Shown here piece by piece: positions 34,647-45,788 of a stretch of 64,000 nt of DNA. The notes below the pieces were generated by a model. That model was given only the letters and a program-made list of their open reading frames with translations, did no database searches and was not told where the DNA came from. Every line of letters begins with the position of its first letter. Position 1 is the first letter of the stretch. The translations under genes and the position numbers were made by a program. Location of the stretch: contig NEEC01000010.1 in NCBI GenBank assembly GCA_002189035.1, positions 1,178,001-1,242,000 of the forward strand, given 5' to 3'. The DNA is from Utricularia gibba (taxonomy: Eukaryota; Streptophyta; Magnoliopsida; Lamiales; Lentibulariaceae).

Positions 34647-36413
34647 TCAGGCTTGGTTTAAAACAATTGACTGCAGATAAAACCTCGCGGCAGCGGCAGC
34701 AGCTAATGACTCTTGGTCTTGATGTTCTTTTGCTATGCTTAGAGCAGCAACATAAGCTTCTCTAGCAGTATCCAACTCCAGCATTGTCATTTCAGAATCC
34801 TGTAACATTGTGAGGCACCTGACCTTCATGAACGAGTATTAGCAGGATTTATCGTTTCAGGAAGATGGCTTACCATTTTATTCTCCTCGTCAGGAAAACA
34901 AGGGACGTCATAGCAATCATCATCAGAAACTACTGCACTCCTCGTCAAGCCCTTGATGAGTGTTGTGATACCTGAAAACTCTCCTTGTAACCTGTCCAGA
35001 TCTTCTTGGAGCTTACTTTCTTTTTGGTTGGATTCCAACACCATCCATTGCAATTTTTCGGCAGCAGCTTGTTTGTCAGCAAGTTTGATCTTCAAGAATG
35101 ACCATGGTGAACAATAGAAATTTGCAAAAGTCCCAGAGAAAGAAAATGAACATGACATTAAGAGTACTTGAAAAGATGCATAATAACGGTATTCCCATTG
35201 CGGTTTCAGGCAGGAAAATCACGAACAGTCATATCAAAACAGCATGCAAATCTAAAGAATAACAAACCTTAGCATCAGAGAGCTGTGATTGAGTAGACTT
35301 GATCATTTCATCCTTTTGTGCAGCCTCATTATTAAGTTCCTGAAGTTTCACATGAAGGGTAGCCATCTCTTTCTGTGAAATATCCGCCAACCGAAGCAGT
35401 TCATCTTTTTCTGATAACTGTTTTTTCAGATCTTCAACCTCACCCCGCAACGCCATCAGCTCTTCCCGTTCCTTCTCGTCATGGAATGCCTTAGAGGTGA
35501 ATATCGAGAAGTTCTCAGAAGATGTATTTTGATCAGTTCCAGAATCCCGATTATCTTTGTCTCCTAGGCCCCTGTTCTTTTTTGCAGGGAGTGTCGCACT
35601 CCGACCAGCCTGCAGCAACATCAAACTACTATAACACAGAAGATGAATATGTTACCTTCATTCAAGCCATCAAATAGTTATGATTGGGAAATCAAACTTC
35701 CATATCTTCATACGATTGATTATTTGACTTGAATCTACCGCTCAAAAACAACTCTTCGTCTGAATAAGCTTCAAGTTCATTCACCTAATCTCAACGAATT
35801 CAGGAAAGAACTAAGCTACCGAGTGGAGCTCTAAATAAGCTTCGGCATCATTTAAGAGATAAATTATCACCCATCAAATGGTTTACAGTTCTGAAGGTTT
35901 ACTCCTGTTCTATGCAATGCAGCTTCCTCATTCAACAAAAGCACCATTTCCGAGTAAAATTTGAGAACAGTAAAACCAGTGAAGAAGTGTACAGATACCT
36001 TTTTGTGAATGGACTCTCTGGAAGGTGTCTTTGTATACATCATGGATGCCCGCTTAGTGAACGACGTATTCGCCTTCCGATCCTGAGAGCGATTTAGAAG
36101 GCGGCAAGCAAATGAGAACGCGGTACACAATATACTCACAAAGCACGAAACAGCAATAAAAAATGTGAATAGAATTGAGGTTGATACATACAATGAGTGA
36201 CTGAACGAGAGGGAGAATCTCGACAAGGTTGTTAAAGAGGGTACGGTCGACATTTCCGGTGGCGGAGGCAGTGGCGGCGTCGGCGGTGAGTGATGAAATG
36301 GTGTCTCTGAGGTCGTCGTTAGACAACCAAGAGCTGGGGTCGGAGCCAAAACCATGACCTTCTTGCAAATCCAGCAAGTACTGCTGCTGGGCACCGTAGA
36401 TTCTTCCGGTCAT
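34647..36413 (-). CDS. MPB2C: Microtubule-binding protein MPB2C
   Basis: Five minus-strand exons (36413-36192, 36082-35999, 35609-35268, 35089-34874, 34799-34647) give 338 residues. MPB2C binds cortical microtubules. It was found as a partner of the tobacco mosaic virus movement protein and restricts cell-to-cell movement; it also binds KNOTTED1. The N-terminal region has VDLRHHL-like sequence upstream of the start, then YLLDLQEGHGFGSDPSSWL and NVDRTLFNNLVEILPLVQSLID. A basic linker with TSFTKRASMMYTKTP follows. The long middle (about residues 130-250) is a coiled coil rich in Glu, Lys, Leu and Gln. The end is AAAAARFYLQSIVL. The first in-frame ATG gives MTGRIYGAQQQY; the frame is open further upstream but has no ATG there. 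Confidence 0.9.
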
Positions 36414-37241
36414 CACGGATTCTTCAAGGTGATGACGGAGATCGACCAGTTTGGCAGGTAATTTACCGGCGTGCTCTTTCAAATTCTGTGGAGCCGTTGA
36501 TTGTCGAGTGTCGCAGGGTTTCTCTTCTTTGTTCTTTTGTCTTTTCGAATTTATGATTATTAAATTTCTGTTTTTTCGTTTCTCTCTCTCTCTCTCTCTC
36601 TCTTCGAGAATGACAATTACTAATATCGTATATTATTATTCAAATTATTATTGCAAAAATTATATGTTTTTTAATCACTATATATAATAAAAATATGAAA
36701 AAATGAGATAAATGACGTAAAATTGTAGAAAAAATGAAAAGAATAAGAATATAATGAATATAAAAATGTAAAAGATCATTTGATTGTTAGTTATTAATAT
36801 GTTTAAGTATAACATAATTGAATATCTATATAATCAATTATATATAAAATTTAATATTTAACAATAAAAATTTGAATATATAAATAACATAAATATAACT
36901 AAACTTTTTTTATTTCATTTGTGTATACTAATTGTATGATTCAAAAAATAAGTATGTGAATGATATAGTTATGTAAATTATGTATATATATTCTAATTAA
37001 TCAGATAATAGTCTATATGTAAATTTGAATAAAAATGTTATATAATGTACAATCAAATAAAATTTAATCTATATATATATATATATATATTTATTTATTT
37101 AAAAAATAAGTATTTTTTTTTTCTAGTAAAACCCGCCAAGAGTTCCCGCCGAAACTCCTGTGAGGGAAAATCTCTACGCCGCTTGCCTCCATTTTCGTGT
37201 GAGGAGAAGAAAGGTGTCTTCACCCTAAAAGAGAAAGCGCA
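36414..37241. other. Divergent promoter region of MPB2C and CTF4 homologue with MITE copy
   Basis: The spacer is 828 bp. It holds a TC microsatellite at about 36580-36602, the third copy of the GTTTGATA-type element (about 36777-37058), and a TA run near 37068-37092. The two leaders flank these. Confidence 0.6.
36777..37058. repeat. MITE-like dispersed repeat, copy C
   Basis: It starts with CATTTGATTGTTAGTTATTAATATG and ends TACAATCAAATAA, giving short inverted ends. Internally it shares the TTCAAAAAATAAGTATGT core and TATATGTAAATTTGAATAAAAATGTTATATAAT half with the other two copies. It sits about 180 bp before the CTF4 start codon. Confidence 0.6.
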
Positions 37242-40200
37242 ATGAAGATAAGGACGATCAAGCTTCGGGAAGCTCACAAGAATGGCGATGGCGGGGAGCC
37301 CTGTTTGTCTTCGATTTTGTGGGATGCAGCCGGCGAGCACATCGTCACTGCGTCTTCCGGAGGTAACTCCATATGCATTCACGATGCCGTTTCACTATCC
37401 AATCCGCCTAAGACGCTTCGCAATCACCGGGAGGGGGTTACGGCTTTGGCCCTCTCCCCTGATTCTACATGTCTTGCTTCTGGATCAATTGACCACTCTG
37501 TCAAGCTTTATAAGTTCCCAGGTATGAGTTCTTATTTATATTGATCATTACGCGGTGGGAATTTCATTTCCAGTTTAGATCGACAGTTTGATGAAAAGTA
37601 CGATTTTTTTGTTGATCTAGGTGGAGATTTTGAAAATAATATTACACGATTCACTTTGCCGATTCGTTCTGTGGCGTTCAATAAATCGGGGAGCATTTTG
37701 GCTGCTGCCGGTGATGATGAGGGCATTAAGCTTGTCAATACGATTGATGGAACAATTGCAAGGGTTCTTAAGGGACATAAGGGATCTGTTACAAGTTTAG
37801 CTTTTGATCCTAACAATGACTATTTAGCTTCAGTTGATTCCATCGGCACCGTTATTTACTGGGAACTCCTATCCGGATCTACCCTTCATGTTCTGAATGC
37901 CATTGCACCATATCATGGTTCTAATTTTTCAGTGCTGAATATACTTGCCTGGAGTCCTGATGGAGAAATGTTGGCGGTTCCAGGTCTGAAAAATGATGTG
38001 GTTATGTATGACAGATACACGGCAGAGAAACTGTTTTCCCTCAGGGGTGACCATGTAGAACCTATTTGCTTCATGTCTTGGTCCCCTAATGGGAAATACA
38101 TGGCTACATCTGATTTAGATGGACAGGTTCTTATTTGGGATGTTGACAAGAAGCTGGACATAGAAAGGCAGAAATTTAGTGAACCCATATCTTGTGTCTC
38201 ATGGAAGCCAAATGGAAATGCACTTGCAGTTATTGATGTCACTGGAAAGTATGGTATATGGGAGCCTGCGGTGCCATTGACAATGAAGTCACCAACCGAA
38301 GGTATTCCATCGTCATCTTCAAAAACCAGCAATGGTTTGCTCTTGTTTGATGGAGACGAGGAACCTAATGGCTCAGATGACGCTAGTGATAGTAATGATG
38401 ATACTATTGGTGAACTTGAATTTCCTAGAAGAAAAAGATCACACGAGAATCCCTCCTTTGATGATGACTGGGAAGGAGATACTACTGATAAGTTAGGCAT
38501 TGATACTCAGGATGGATATCATAAAAGAGCTAAATATAAGCATACCGGTAAAAGAAATACTGTATCCAAGAGCATGGTTTCTTCTGTCAGCCCCAAAATG
38601 CAAGAATCTTTTCAGCCTGGATCTACTCCCGCGCATCCAGGAAAGAGGCACTTCCTGTGCTACAATATGACCGGATCTGTGACCTCAATGGAGTATGAAG
38701 GTTATTCCCATATAGAGGTATCCCATTGACTCCCTTTGAGGCCCCGGTTTCCCATCCATTTTGTCCGTTTGTTTTCATGCTGTTTAGAACTTAATTAATA
38801 TAATGAGCTCGCTCCACTAATAATCATGCACTTACAACACGAGACACGATGTGATTAGTTCTCTTACCAGCACCAGCACTTTCATTTTACTTTAAATCCA
38901 TTAATCTGTAGCTGCAATGGAACACATAAAATCTAAGTTTTTTTGTATTGGAGAGGGTGTAGGCATATTGGCTCTTATTGTTTCCCTACAAATGTGGATT
39001 TTTTTGGCTGCAGATAGAATTCCATGATACCAGTAGTTGTGCACGTATTCCAGCAATGACGGACTATTTTGGCATTACAATGGCTTCTCTAAATGATAAT
39101 GGGTGTGCATTTGCGAATCCTTCAAGGGATGGGAAGCAAACGAGCATGCTTACTTATCGTCCTTTCAAAAGTTGGGCGAATAACAGCGAGGTAGCTCTTC
39201 CTTTTCAAACTCTCTCGAGTTAGCATGAGAACTTATCATGTAAGGTGTGAAGTTTCCTTCATTGATCTATTGTTTCTGCTATACCATGCAAATATAGTGG
39301 TCCATGCGGTTTGAAGGGGAAGATGTTAGAGCAGTTGCAGTGGGGACCGGTTGGGTTGCTGCTTTAACAAGCCTCAATTTTCTTCGTATCTTCACAGAGG
39401 GGGGTCTGCAGGTTTTATTCCTTCTAAAACTTTTAACAGTCTTGCTTGTTCTGCAACCAAATGAAACAACAGTGCTATGACCTTGAGTAAAATCTAACAT
39501 AGTCGGCTGATCCAGAAACACATTCTCTCTCTCGATGGGCCCGTGGTTACTGCAGCTGGCTACAAGGATCAATTAGCAATTGTAACCCACATTTCCTCCA
39601 CTTTGCCAACGAATGAACAGGTACTTAATGTATGAATATTCTCATATTTATTTGTATATTTTTCTGCTAAAATTGCCAGCTGATACGCTCTCCGGATTGC
39701 AGATGCTTGAGCTTAGAGTCCTTAATATTCCTCAAGGAATGGAGTCTCTGAAAGCAAGGGTTCCGCTGACCCCTGGATCTTGTTTATCTTGGTTTGGTTT
39801 CAGTGAGGAAGGCCAGTTGAGTTCTTTTGATTCTAAGGTGCATATTTTATCAATTTATTTTTTCTGCCGTAATTTCGTTTGATATTAAAAATAAGTCATT
39901 AATGCCTAGGGCGTTTTGAGGATATTTACAAGTCAATTTGGTGGATGCTGGCTTCCTCTCTTCAGGTACTTCAGTAATCGCAATGTGTAGTAGTTATAGT
40001 GATTCAATTGCAGTTATATCACAAAATTTCAGGCGAAGCATCACTTGGCTTTTGTGCTAGACTTGAGGTTGAATCACTCAAACAAGCACAGAGTCATTTC
40101 CATTCATTATTACACGACCATTTATTGTACAATGTAAAAAGATATGACACTCAAATTTCAGCGCAAGCAAACTACAGAAGCCGAATGAGAGCTACTGGAT

Positions 40201-41493
40201 AGTTGGACTAAACACGAGCAAGTTGTTTTGCATTGTTTGCAAGTCTCCTGAATCCTTCCCACAGGTAGTTTGTTGTTATCTTGGAGTAATTGTTTTCCTT
40301 TATGATAAAAAGTTAACCTCTATTGCTGGATTCTCAGACCACTCCAAAGCCTGTCCTCACGCTTCTGGACCTGTCATTTCCTGTTGCTTCATCCGATCTT
40401 GGTGCAGATAGCCTTGAGAATGAGTTTATGCTGAATAACATGCATCTCTCACATGTAAGCTCCATGAGCATTTAGGCATACTACACGTGCTATGTGATTG
40501 CGGTTTTAATATCATGTGTGTGTAGTACTAACGGGTAGCACTTTAATTACCCACTCCTGCATTTCTTCTACTGAATCATTACTTCCATCTCATTCAGCTT
40601 CAGAGAACCATAGAAGAAAGAGCAGCGTCTGGGCTTGATACCAGTTCACTTGATGATGATGCTTTCGACATAGAAACATCATTAGATAGATGCATCTTGA
40701 GGCTAATTGCATCCTGTTGCAATGGTAGGATTTCCTTTGGCAGGCAATGTTTAGTACATTTTTCTTATTAATGATGCTTTTTTGGTTTATCTACATCCTC
40801 CCTTGATCTTACCTCTTTTCTTGCTTTTCAAGGTGACAAGTTATTTCGAGCCACAGAACTTGTAAAACTTCTTTCCTTAGAGAAATCACTCAGAGGAGCC
40901 ATCAAACTTGCAACTTCATTGAAGCAACCAAATCTGGCCGAGCGGTTTAACGACATACTAGAGGTGAAATTTGAATTTTGAACATGCCTTACTATAATCT
41001 TTCGTAGTAGATTTCGCATTAGATCTGGAAAAATGAAACTGGGGGCGACTGGTAAGTAAGCAGGACATCTGTTTAGCGTTCCTACATACTCTAAAACATT
41101 TACTTGGAATTTTTGCAGGAAAGGTTGCTTGGTTCTAAGATTGGAAACTCTCCCCAAGGCATGAAGTCCAATTCCAGTGTCTCCACCCAGCCGGAAAAGT
41201 CTGTGTTTCCGAAGCCTTGCCCTCCGCAAGAAGCCAGCAACCCACCAAAACACACAGCTTCATCTTCTCTGATTGTTGCATCAGCAACGAATAAAGGAGA
41301 GAAGAATCAAACTCCTGCATCCAAAAACACAGCCATCAAGGCATCAAACGTCGATGGCCATAAAAATGGTGAACATAAGAAGATGACGAAGTTGGATCAA
41401 GTGAATCCGACCCGTCCCTGCAATCCGTTTGCAAAGCAGTCAAGCAATCAAGAGACTTCCTCTTTGTTCGATTCTCTTAAGAAGGCAAGATAA
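37242..41493 (+). CDS. CTF4: CTF4/WDHD1 (AND-1) homologue, replisome WD40 protein
   Basis: Twelve exons (37242-37521, 37621-38717, 39014-39190, 39298-39411, 39516-39620, 39703-39837, 39910-39965, 40162-40264, 40338-40454, 40598-40724, 40833-40963, 41119-41493) join in frame to 938 residues. The protein links the CMG helicase with DNA polymerase alpha in the nucleus. The Arabidopsis homologue EOL1 also binds Polycomb factors and helps pass on H3K27me3. An N-terminal WD40 propeller covers about residues 1-310 with repeats such as GVTALALSPDSTCLASGSIDHSVKLYKF. An acidic linker (DGDEEPNGSDDASDSNDD) and the SepB domain follow (about residues 430-800, including ESYWIVGLNTSKLFCIV). A basic, Ser-rich tail ends NPFAKQ..SLFDSLKKAR. 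It lacks an evident HMG box. A transposon lies 34 bases after the stop. Confidence 0.93.
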
Positions 41494-41517
41494 GACAACA
41501 GCTACGGGAGCAAGTTG

Positions 41518-42706
41518 TTCAGGTGACGAATTAATTGGCTATCTAGCCCTCTGCAAAAAACTTCTTTACTAAATGGCCCTATTTGGTAGACCTTAGTTAA
41601 ATGGCCCTACTTTATGTAAATAGTCCTATTTTTATCATAAATTAAAAAATAAAATAATTATTATTTACGAAAAATACAATTAATGTATATATAATTCTAT
41701 ATTAATTAATATTATGATTTTATATTTTTATTTCTACTCAAATTATATATATTTAATGATTTAATTTTAAAAATATAACATAAATATCAATATGAATATT
41801 TAGTAGTTATATTAAAATGTTTTCATAATAAATTAATATAAAAAAGACATGAAAATATTTATACAAAATTATTATAGTAAATGCTTTTAACTTAATTTAT
41901 TTAACCCAAAAATATGTTATGGTACGTCGTCTAATGATATAATAATACAAAATAATATTTCTCAATATTTTTTTAAAAAATTAAATGTGAAAAATCTATT
42001 AATCAATATTTTTATCTATTTAGTATAATATTCAATCTTATACCTAATTTATTAAGTTATTTGACTAATAGATTTTCATATTTAGTTTTTTTAAAAAAAC
42101 TAGAAATATTATTATGTATTAATTATATTATTAGATGATGTATCAAAACATATTTTTGGATTAAATAAATTCAATTGAAACATTTGATACAATAATTTTT
42201 TATAAATATTTCCATTCTTTTTGAAATACTAATGAAACTAAGAATACTAAAAAAACTAATATTATCATGAAATTACCTAAAATACAAAAAAAATTCATGA
42301 TAATTATACAAATTAATCAGTGAATTATAACAACAATCAATATCACAAAAAAGTTTCATTAGATTATGAAAACATTTTTAGGATAATCACAAAATAGTCA
42401 TATTGATACATATGTTATATTTTTACAATTAAATAATTAAATATATCTAATTTTAATAGAAATAAAAATATAAATCGAAATATTAATTATAAAAAATTAT
42501 ATATATACACATGTAATGTATATTTAATTTTATTTTATTATTTTTCGTAATAAAAATTATTTTATTCTTTATTTATGATAAAAGTAGGACTATTTACCTA
42601 ATACCTAAAAAAAGTAGGGCTATTTAGCTAAAGTCTACCAAATAGGACCATTTAGCCAAGAGTTTTTTTGCAGAGGGCTATATAGCCAATTCACCCTTCA
42701 GGTGAC
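41518..42706. mobile_element. Fold-back Mutator-like non-autonomous element with 10-bp target-site duplication
   Basis: The element proper spans 41528-42696 (1169 bp). It is flanked by the direct repeat TTCAGGTGAC at 41518-41527 and 42697-42706. The ends are long inverted repeats: left ATTGGCTATCTAGCCCTCTGC against right (reverse complement) ATTGGCTATATAGCCCTCTGC, continuing through CTATTTGGTAGAC and AATAGTCCTA words. Similarity between the two halves goes on for about 300 bp and, more loosely, through almost the whole element. TTTAACCCAAAAATATGTTATGG near 41900 pairs with sequence near 42150. No transposase is encoded. A 9-11-bp duplication with very long inverted ends fits a MULE-type MITE. 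Confidence 0.85.
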
Positions 42707-43244
42707 ACTTCTCCCTTGAAGTTTGAGGTACATAGTTGAAACATTACAGCTGTTGGGTTTTAGGAATACATGAGGACTACTCATTTGTTTGGTGTAATTG
42801 TTCAATGGATTGATACTTGTGAAAGAAAAGCTCATTATTTGTTCATATGCATCCCTCGAATGTCCCTGTGTTGAATCATCGACCGTATACATAATTAGAT
42901 CACCTCGAACGGTTTCATTCTGCTTGAGTCTAATTGTTGAGCGAAAAGTTTGCTCATAAACTCATTGTTTCACCAACGGTGGATTCTTTTTGGAGTATGC
43001 TTTTCTTTTTGTACAGAAACACAGGTACAAACATGCTCTTCTTTCCCTTTGTTTTCCTGCCTTCATTCATTAGAGTTTTTTGTTCTGTTCTGACGAAGAA
43101 CAAAAAGAAGGAAAGAACGAGCAAAGCCCCAGAAGACAAAATTCACATTAGCCAATGAATGCAACTCTCCTGTGAATGTGGAGTAAACACTGCATCTCCT
43201 TGAGTTAAGAAAACAGAAATCTTGCTCACAACTTCATATGAGAC
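42707..43244. other. Convergent 3' region between CTF4 and PCO
   Basis: This is presumably the displaced 3' untranslated sequence of CTF4 and the 3' region of PCO. No gene is seen. Confidence 0.4.
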
Positions 43245-44757
43245 TCACCTATCAATTCTTGGACCTGTGTATCTTCCTGAACGCATATACAGGTCGTCCG
43301 GGGTATCGATCTCCAAGAGCCAAGCATAATCCTCTTCATTCTGATCATGGATTACGTCCAACTCCATAGCTGAAATATTGATCATGACATGAGATGGCTC
43401 CTCAAGCACCACCACAACAAACTCTTCAGTGAGACTTGTGCAATATCATGAAGTGAAGCTACTTACGGATGCTGGAAACTGGATAATCACGGTAGTAAGA
43501 ACACTTCCTGCCTACATATTCGTTGTATGGAGGTGCAAGTATGTCGAGGACGGCACAAGGAGTAATGGCTGTAAAACAGTGCAGATTCCCTCCACTCCTT
43601 GGGTATAAAATGGACGTACATGGAGCTGACAGAACTTTATCCACGACCAGTTTCGCCAATCTCACTGTAATGGTAAGAGCATTTGATCAACTTCCATAAG
43701 ATCATAATTAACTTAGTTTAAATCAGTCAAGAAACACAGCGGAGGATTACAGAAACTAGTATAGATAAAGAAAATGTGAAAACCAGACCTGTAGAATGAC
43801 CAGCTCCAATTTTTCGAATGCGAGCAGGTTCTACCCAGTCATAAGCTTTCACATGCAATGAACCATACAAGACTTTGCTCAAGACAGTCATGCCAGGATG
43901 ATCATGAAGTGGATTACAGAGGAAGTAGGGAAGCTAAATATACACATCTGCACAAATCCACAGGCAACATAATACAAGACATTTGTAAGCATGCAGCGGA
44001 TAAGTCTAAAGAAAGAAAGTAAAAGACACCATCGCTAAACGCATTTGTTATCCTTCGTGAGTCAAGTTAACATTCTTGAAACACAGAAAAACAACTAGCT
44101 GAACAGCTATTGCAATCAAGGATGATTTCCAAACTCCAAGGTACTCTTTCTTACACAAGAACACACAGGTCCACTCTCAAGCCTCCACACAGCAGCACTC
44201 ATGGTAACCCAAACATTCAAACTCTCGATCTCATCCCTTAGAGAGGTTCAATACATGCATTTTAATTAGAGGGCTTGCAACGAAAACCAGTAAGAATATG
44301 AAAACATTACGTAAGACTGAAAAAGCATACCGTAAAATTTTGTCCCTCGTGTATATCAACATAGGTTATAGGCTGACTCCACCTATCAATCCTACTGAAC
44401 GACGTATTCTGGAAAGGACCATGGCCCCGATCATCCTCTTCACTCACAAAATCACAAAGGCCAACATCAGATGGACCAACTGAACCTGCAAAAAAAAAAA
44501 AAAAAAAAAAAAAAAAGCGCCCTAAATACCCACAAAACCAATTCACAGAAATCTCTCAAAAGCATCTAGTAGAATCAAAGGGCGTCAGAAAAACGCATAC
44601 CCAACGAAGTGCAGAGGTTCTGGATAGCCCGAGGAGGAGGTGGGGAAGGTGTTGACGGACTAAATGTTAGCTTGCAAAGGTCGTACAAGGCTTGAATAGA
44701 TGACGGCTTCCCTTTCTTCATCTGGGCCATTGAGAAAAGCCTTCGAAGTACGAACAT
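43245..44757 (-). CDS. PCO: Plant cysteine oxidase (thiol dioxygenase), one-base frame break
   Basis: Five minus-strand exons (44757-44601, 44485-44331, 43947-43789, 43664-43467, 43369-43245) encode about 264 residues. PCOs oxidise the N-terminal Cys of group VII ERF factors with oxygen and so feed the N-degron oxygen-sensing path. Visible parts are [12 protein letters not shown], the VSEEDDRG...[13 protein letters not shown] segment, and the cupin box with iron-ligand histidines in [26 protein letters not shown]. Then come [29 protein letters not shown] and the ending [10 protein letters not shown]...RYTGPRI. Exon 3 is 159 bases, one short. The reading up to FPTSSVI and the reading from PLHDHPG are in different frames; one more C (plus-strand G at 43910-43911) joins them. 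The start is the first in-frame ATG after an upstream stop. Confidence 0.9.
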
Positions 44758-45595
44758 TTCCGTATTTTCAGACGACTGAAGTATCACGCCGGGTCCATTG
44801 CCCTCAAAAATTATCCCGTCAGGCGGAAACTCCACTCAGAAGATACCTGGGAAAATTTTTACTCATCTGACCAAGTTCGAAGATCTCCCGGAACACTCAG
44901 GCGTACCGGATATCCTCTTGAAGCCCTCCATTTTTGCCGAGAATGACGTGGGCAGGGCAAGCCACAAGATAGATTCAGCGTTGATGACACGTCTCCAGCA
45001 CAGCATCCATCCAAAATCAAATTTTTTGTTAGTTTGTGGGATTTAAAAAACATATTTCCCAATGTAAAAATACCTAAATTTGCAAGGACGTTCTTGCAAA
45101 ACACGAGAAGCTCTGGCCGGGGGAGGAAGAAAGGACAGAGAGAAATTCTTCGTATAAATACTAGGAAGGGCTTCTAGTTTCAGCTTGCGTCGAGCCCTAT
45201 ACTTTACCGATCCATTTCTGGATCTTCGTTTTTCTTTCTAGTTTCTCAGTATCGAATAAATTTGATCTTCGTAGGGCTAGCTGGGGGGAAGCTTTATAGA
45301 ACATAATCGCAAAAGATCAGGGATTTCCACCCTTGTTCACCGACGCCATTTACATTACTTACGCTAGCATATTACTGTTTTGTTGGAGACTGTCTCGGAT
45401 CTGTAAAAGTTTTGTGTTTTCTGACTTCCCTGTTTGTTCGAGTACTCGAAAGCGGGCAGCATTTGAATTACCTAATCAAGAAATATTGTTTTTTCAGTTG
45501 CGTCAGGCAATTGGGTTGTACTTTTCTTTGCTGTTGCTCCTGCGTTTGAACATACTGTTGTGAAGTTGGCCTAATTTTGTGGGAACATTACAGCC
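44758..45595. promoter_or_regulatory. Divergent promoter region of PCO and STRAP-type gene
   Basis: The 838-bp spacer holds both leaders. A clear TATA box, TATAAATA at 45153-45160, points right and would place the STRAP transcript start near 45190. A leader intron is probable before the start codon at 45596. No further gene is seen. Confidence 0.55.
45153..45160 (+). promoter_or_regulatory. TATA box of the STRAP-type gene
   Basis: A canonical TATAAATA is followed by a mixed-composition leader. No better candidate lies closer to the start codon. Confidence 0.6.
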
Positions 45596-45756
45596 ATGGA
45601 TAAGAGGAAAGTTGTAGCTCCGTTGGTTTGCCACGGGCATTCACGTCCAGTTGTCGATTTATTCTACAGCCCAATAACGCCTGATGGATTCTTCCTTGTC
45701 AGTGCGAGCAAAGGTTACCCTTTCTTTCTTGAAATGAACAATTTCATTTTGCGGAT

Positions 45757-45788
<32 letters not shown>

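Noticed and set aside
36414-36482. Longer MPB2C N terminus (KEHAGKLPAKLVDLRHHL)
   Set aside because: The frame is open but has no ATG; the first ATG is at 36413 and fits the family start better.
37068-37092. TA run as an unusual regulatory site
   Set aside because: Ordinary AT microsatellite in an AT-rich spacer, without further structure.
44488-44516. Long A run as a retroposon tail
   Set aside because: It is the polypyrimidine tract (T run on the minus strand) before PCO exon 2, with no duplicated flanks.
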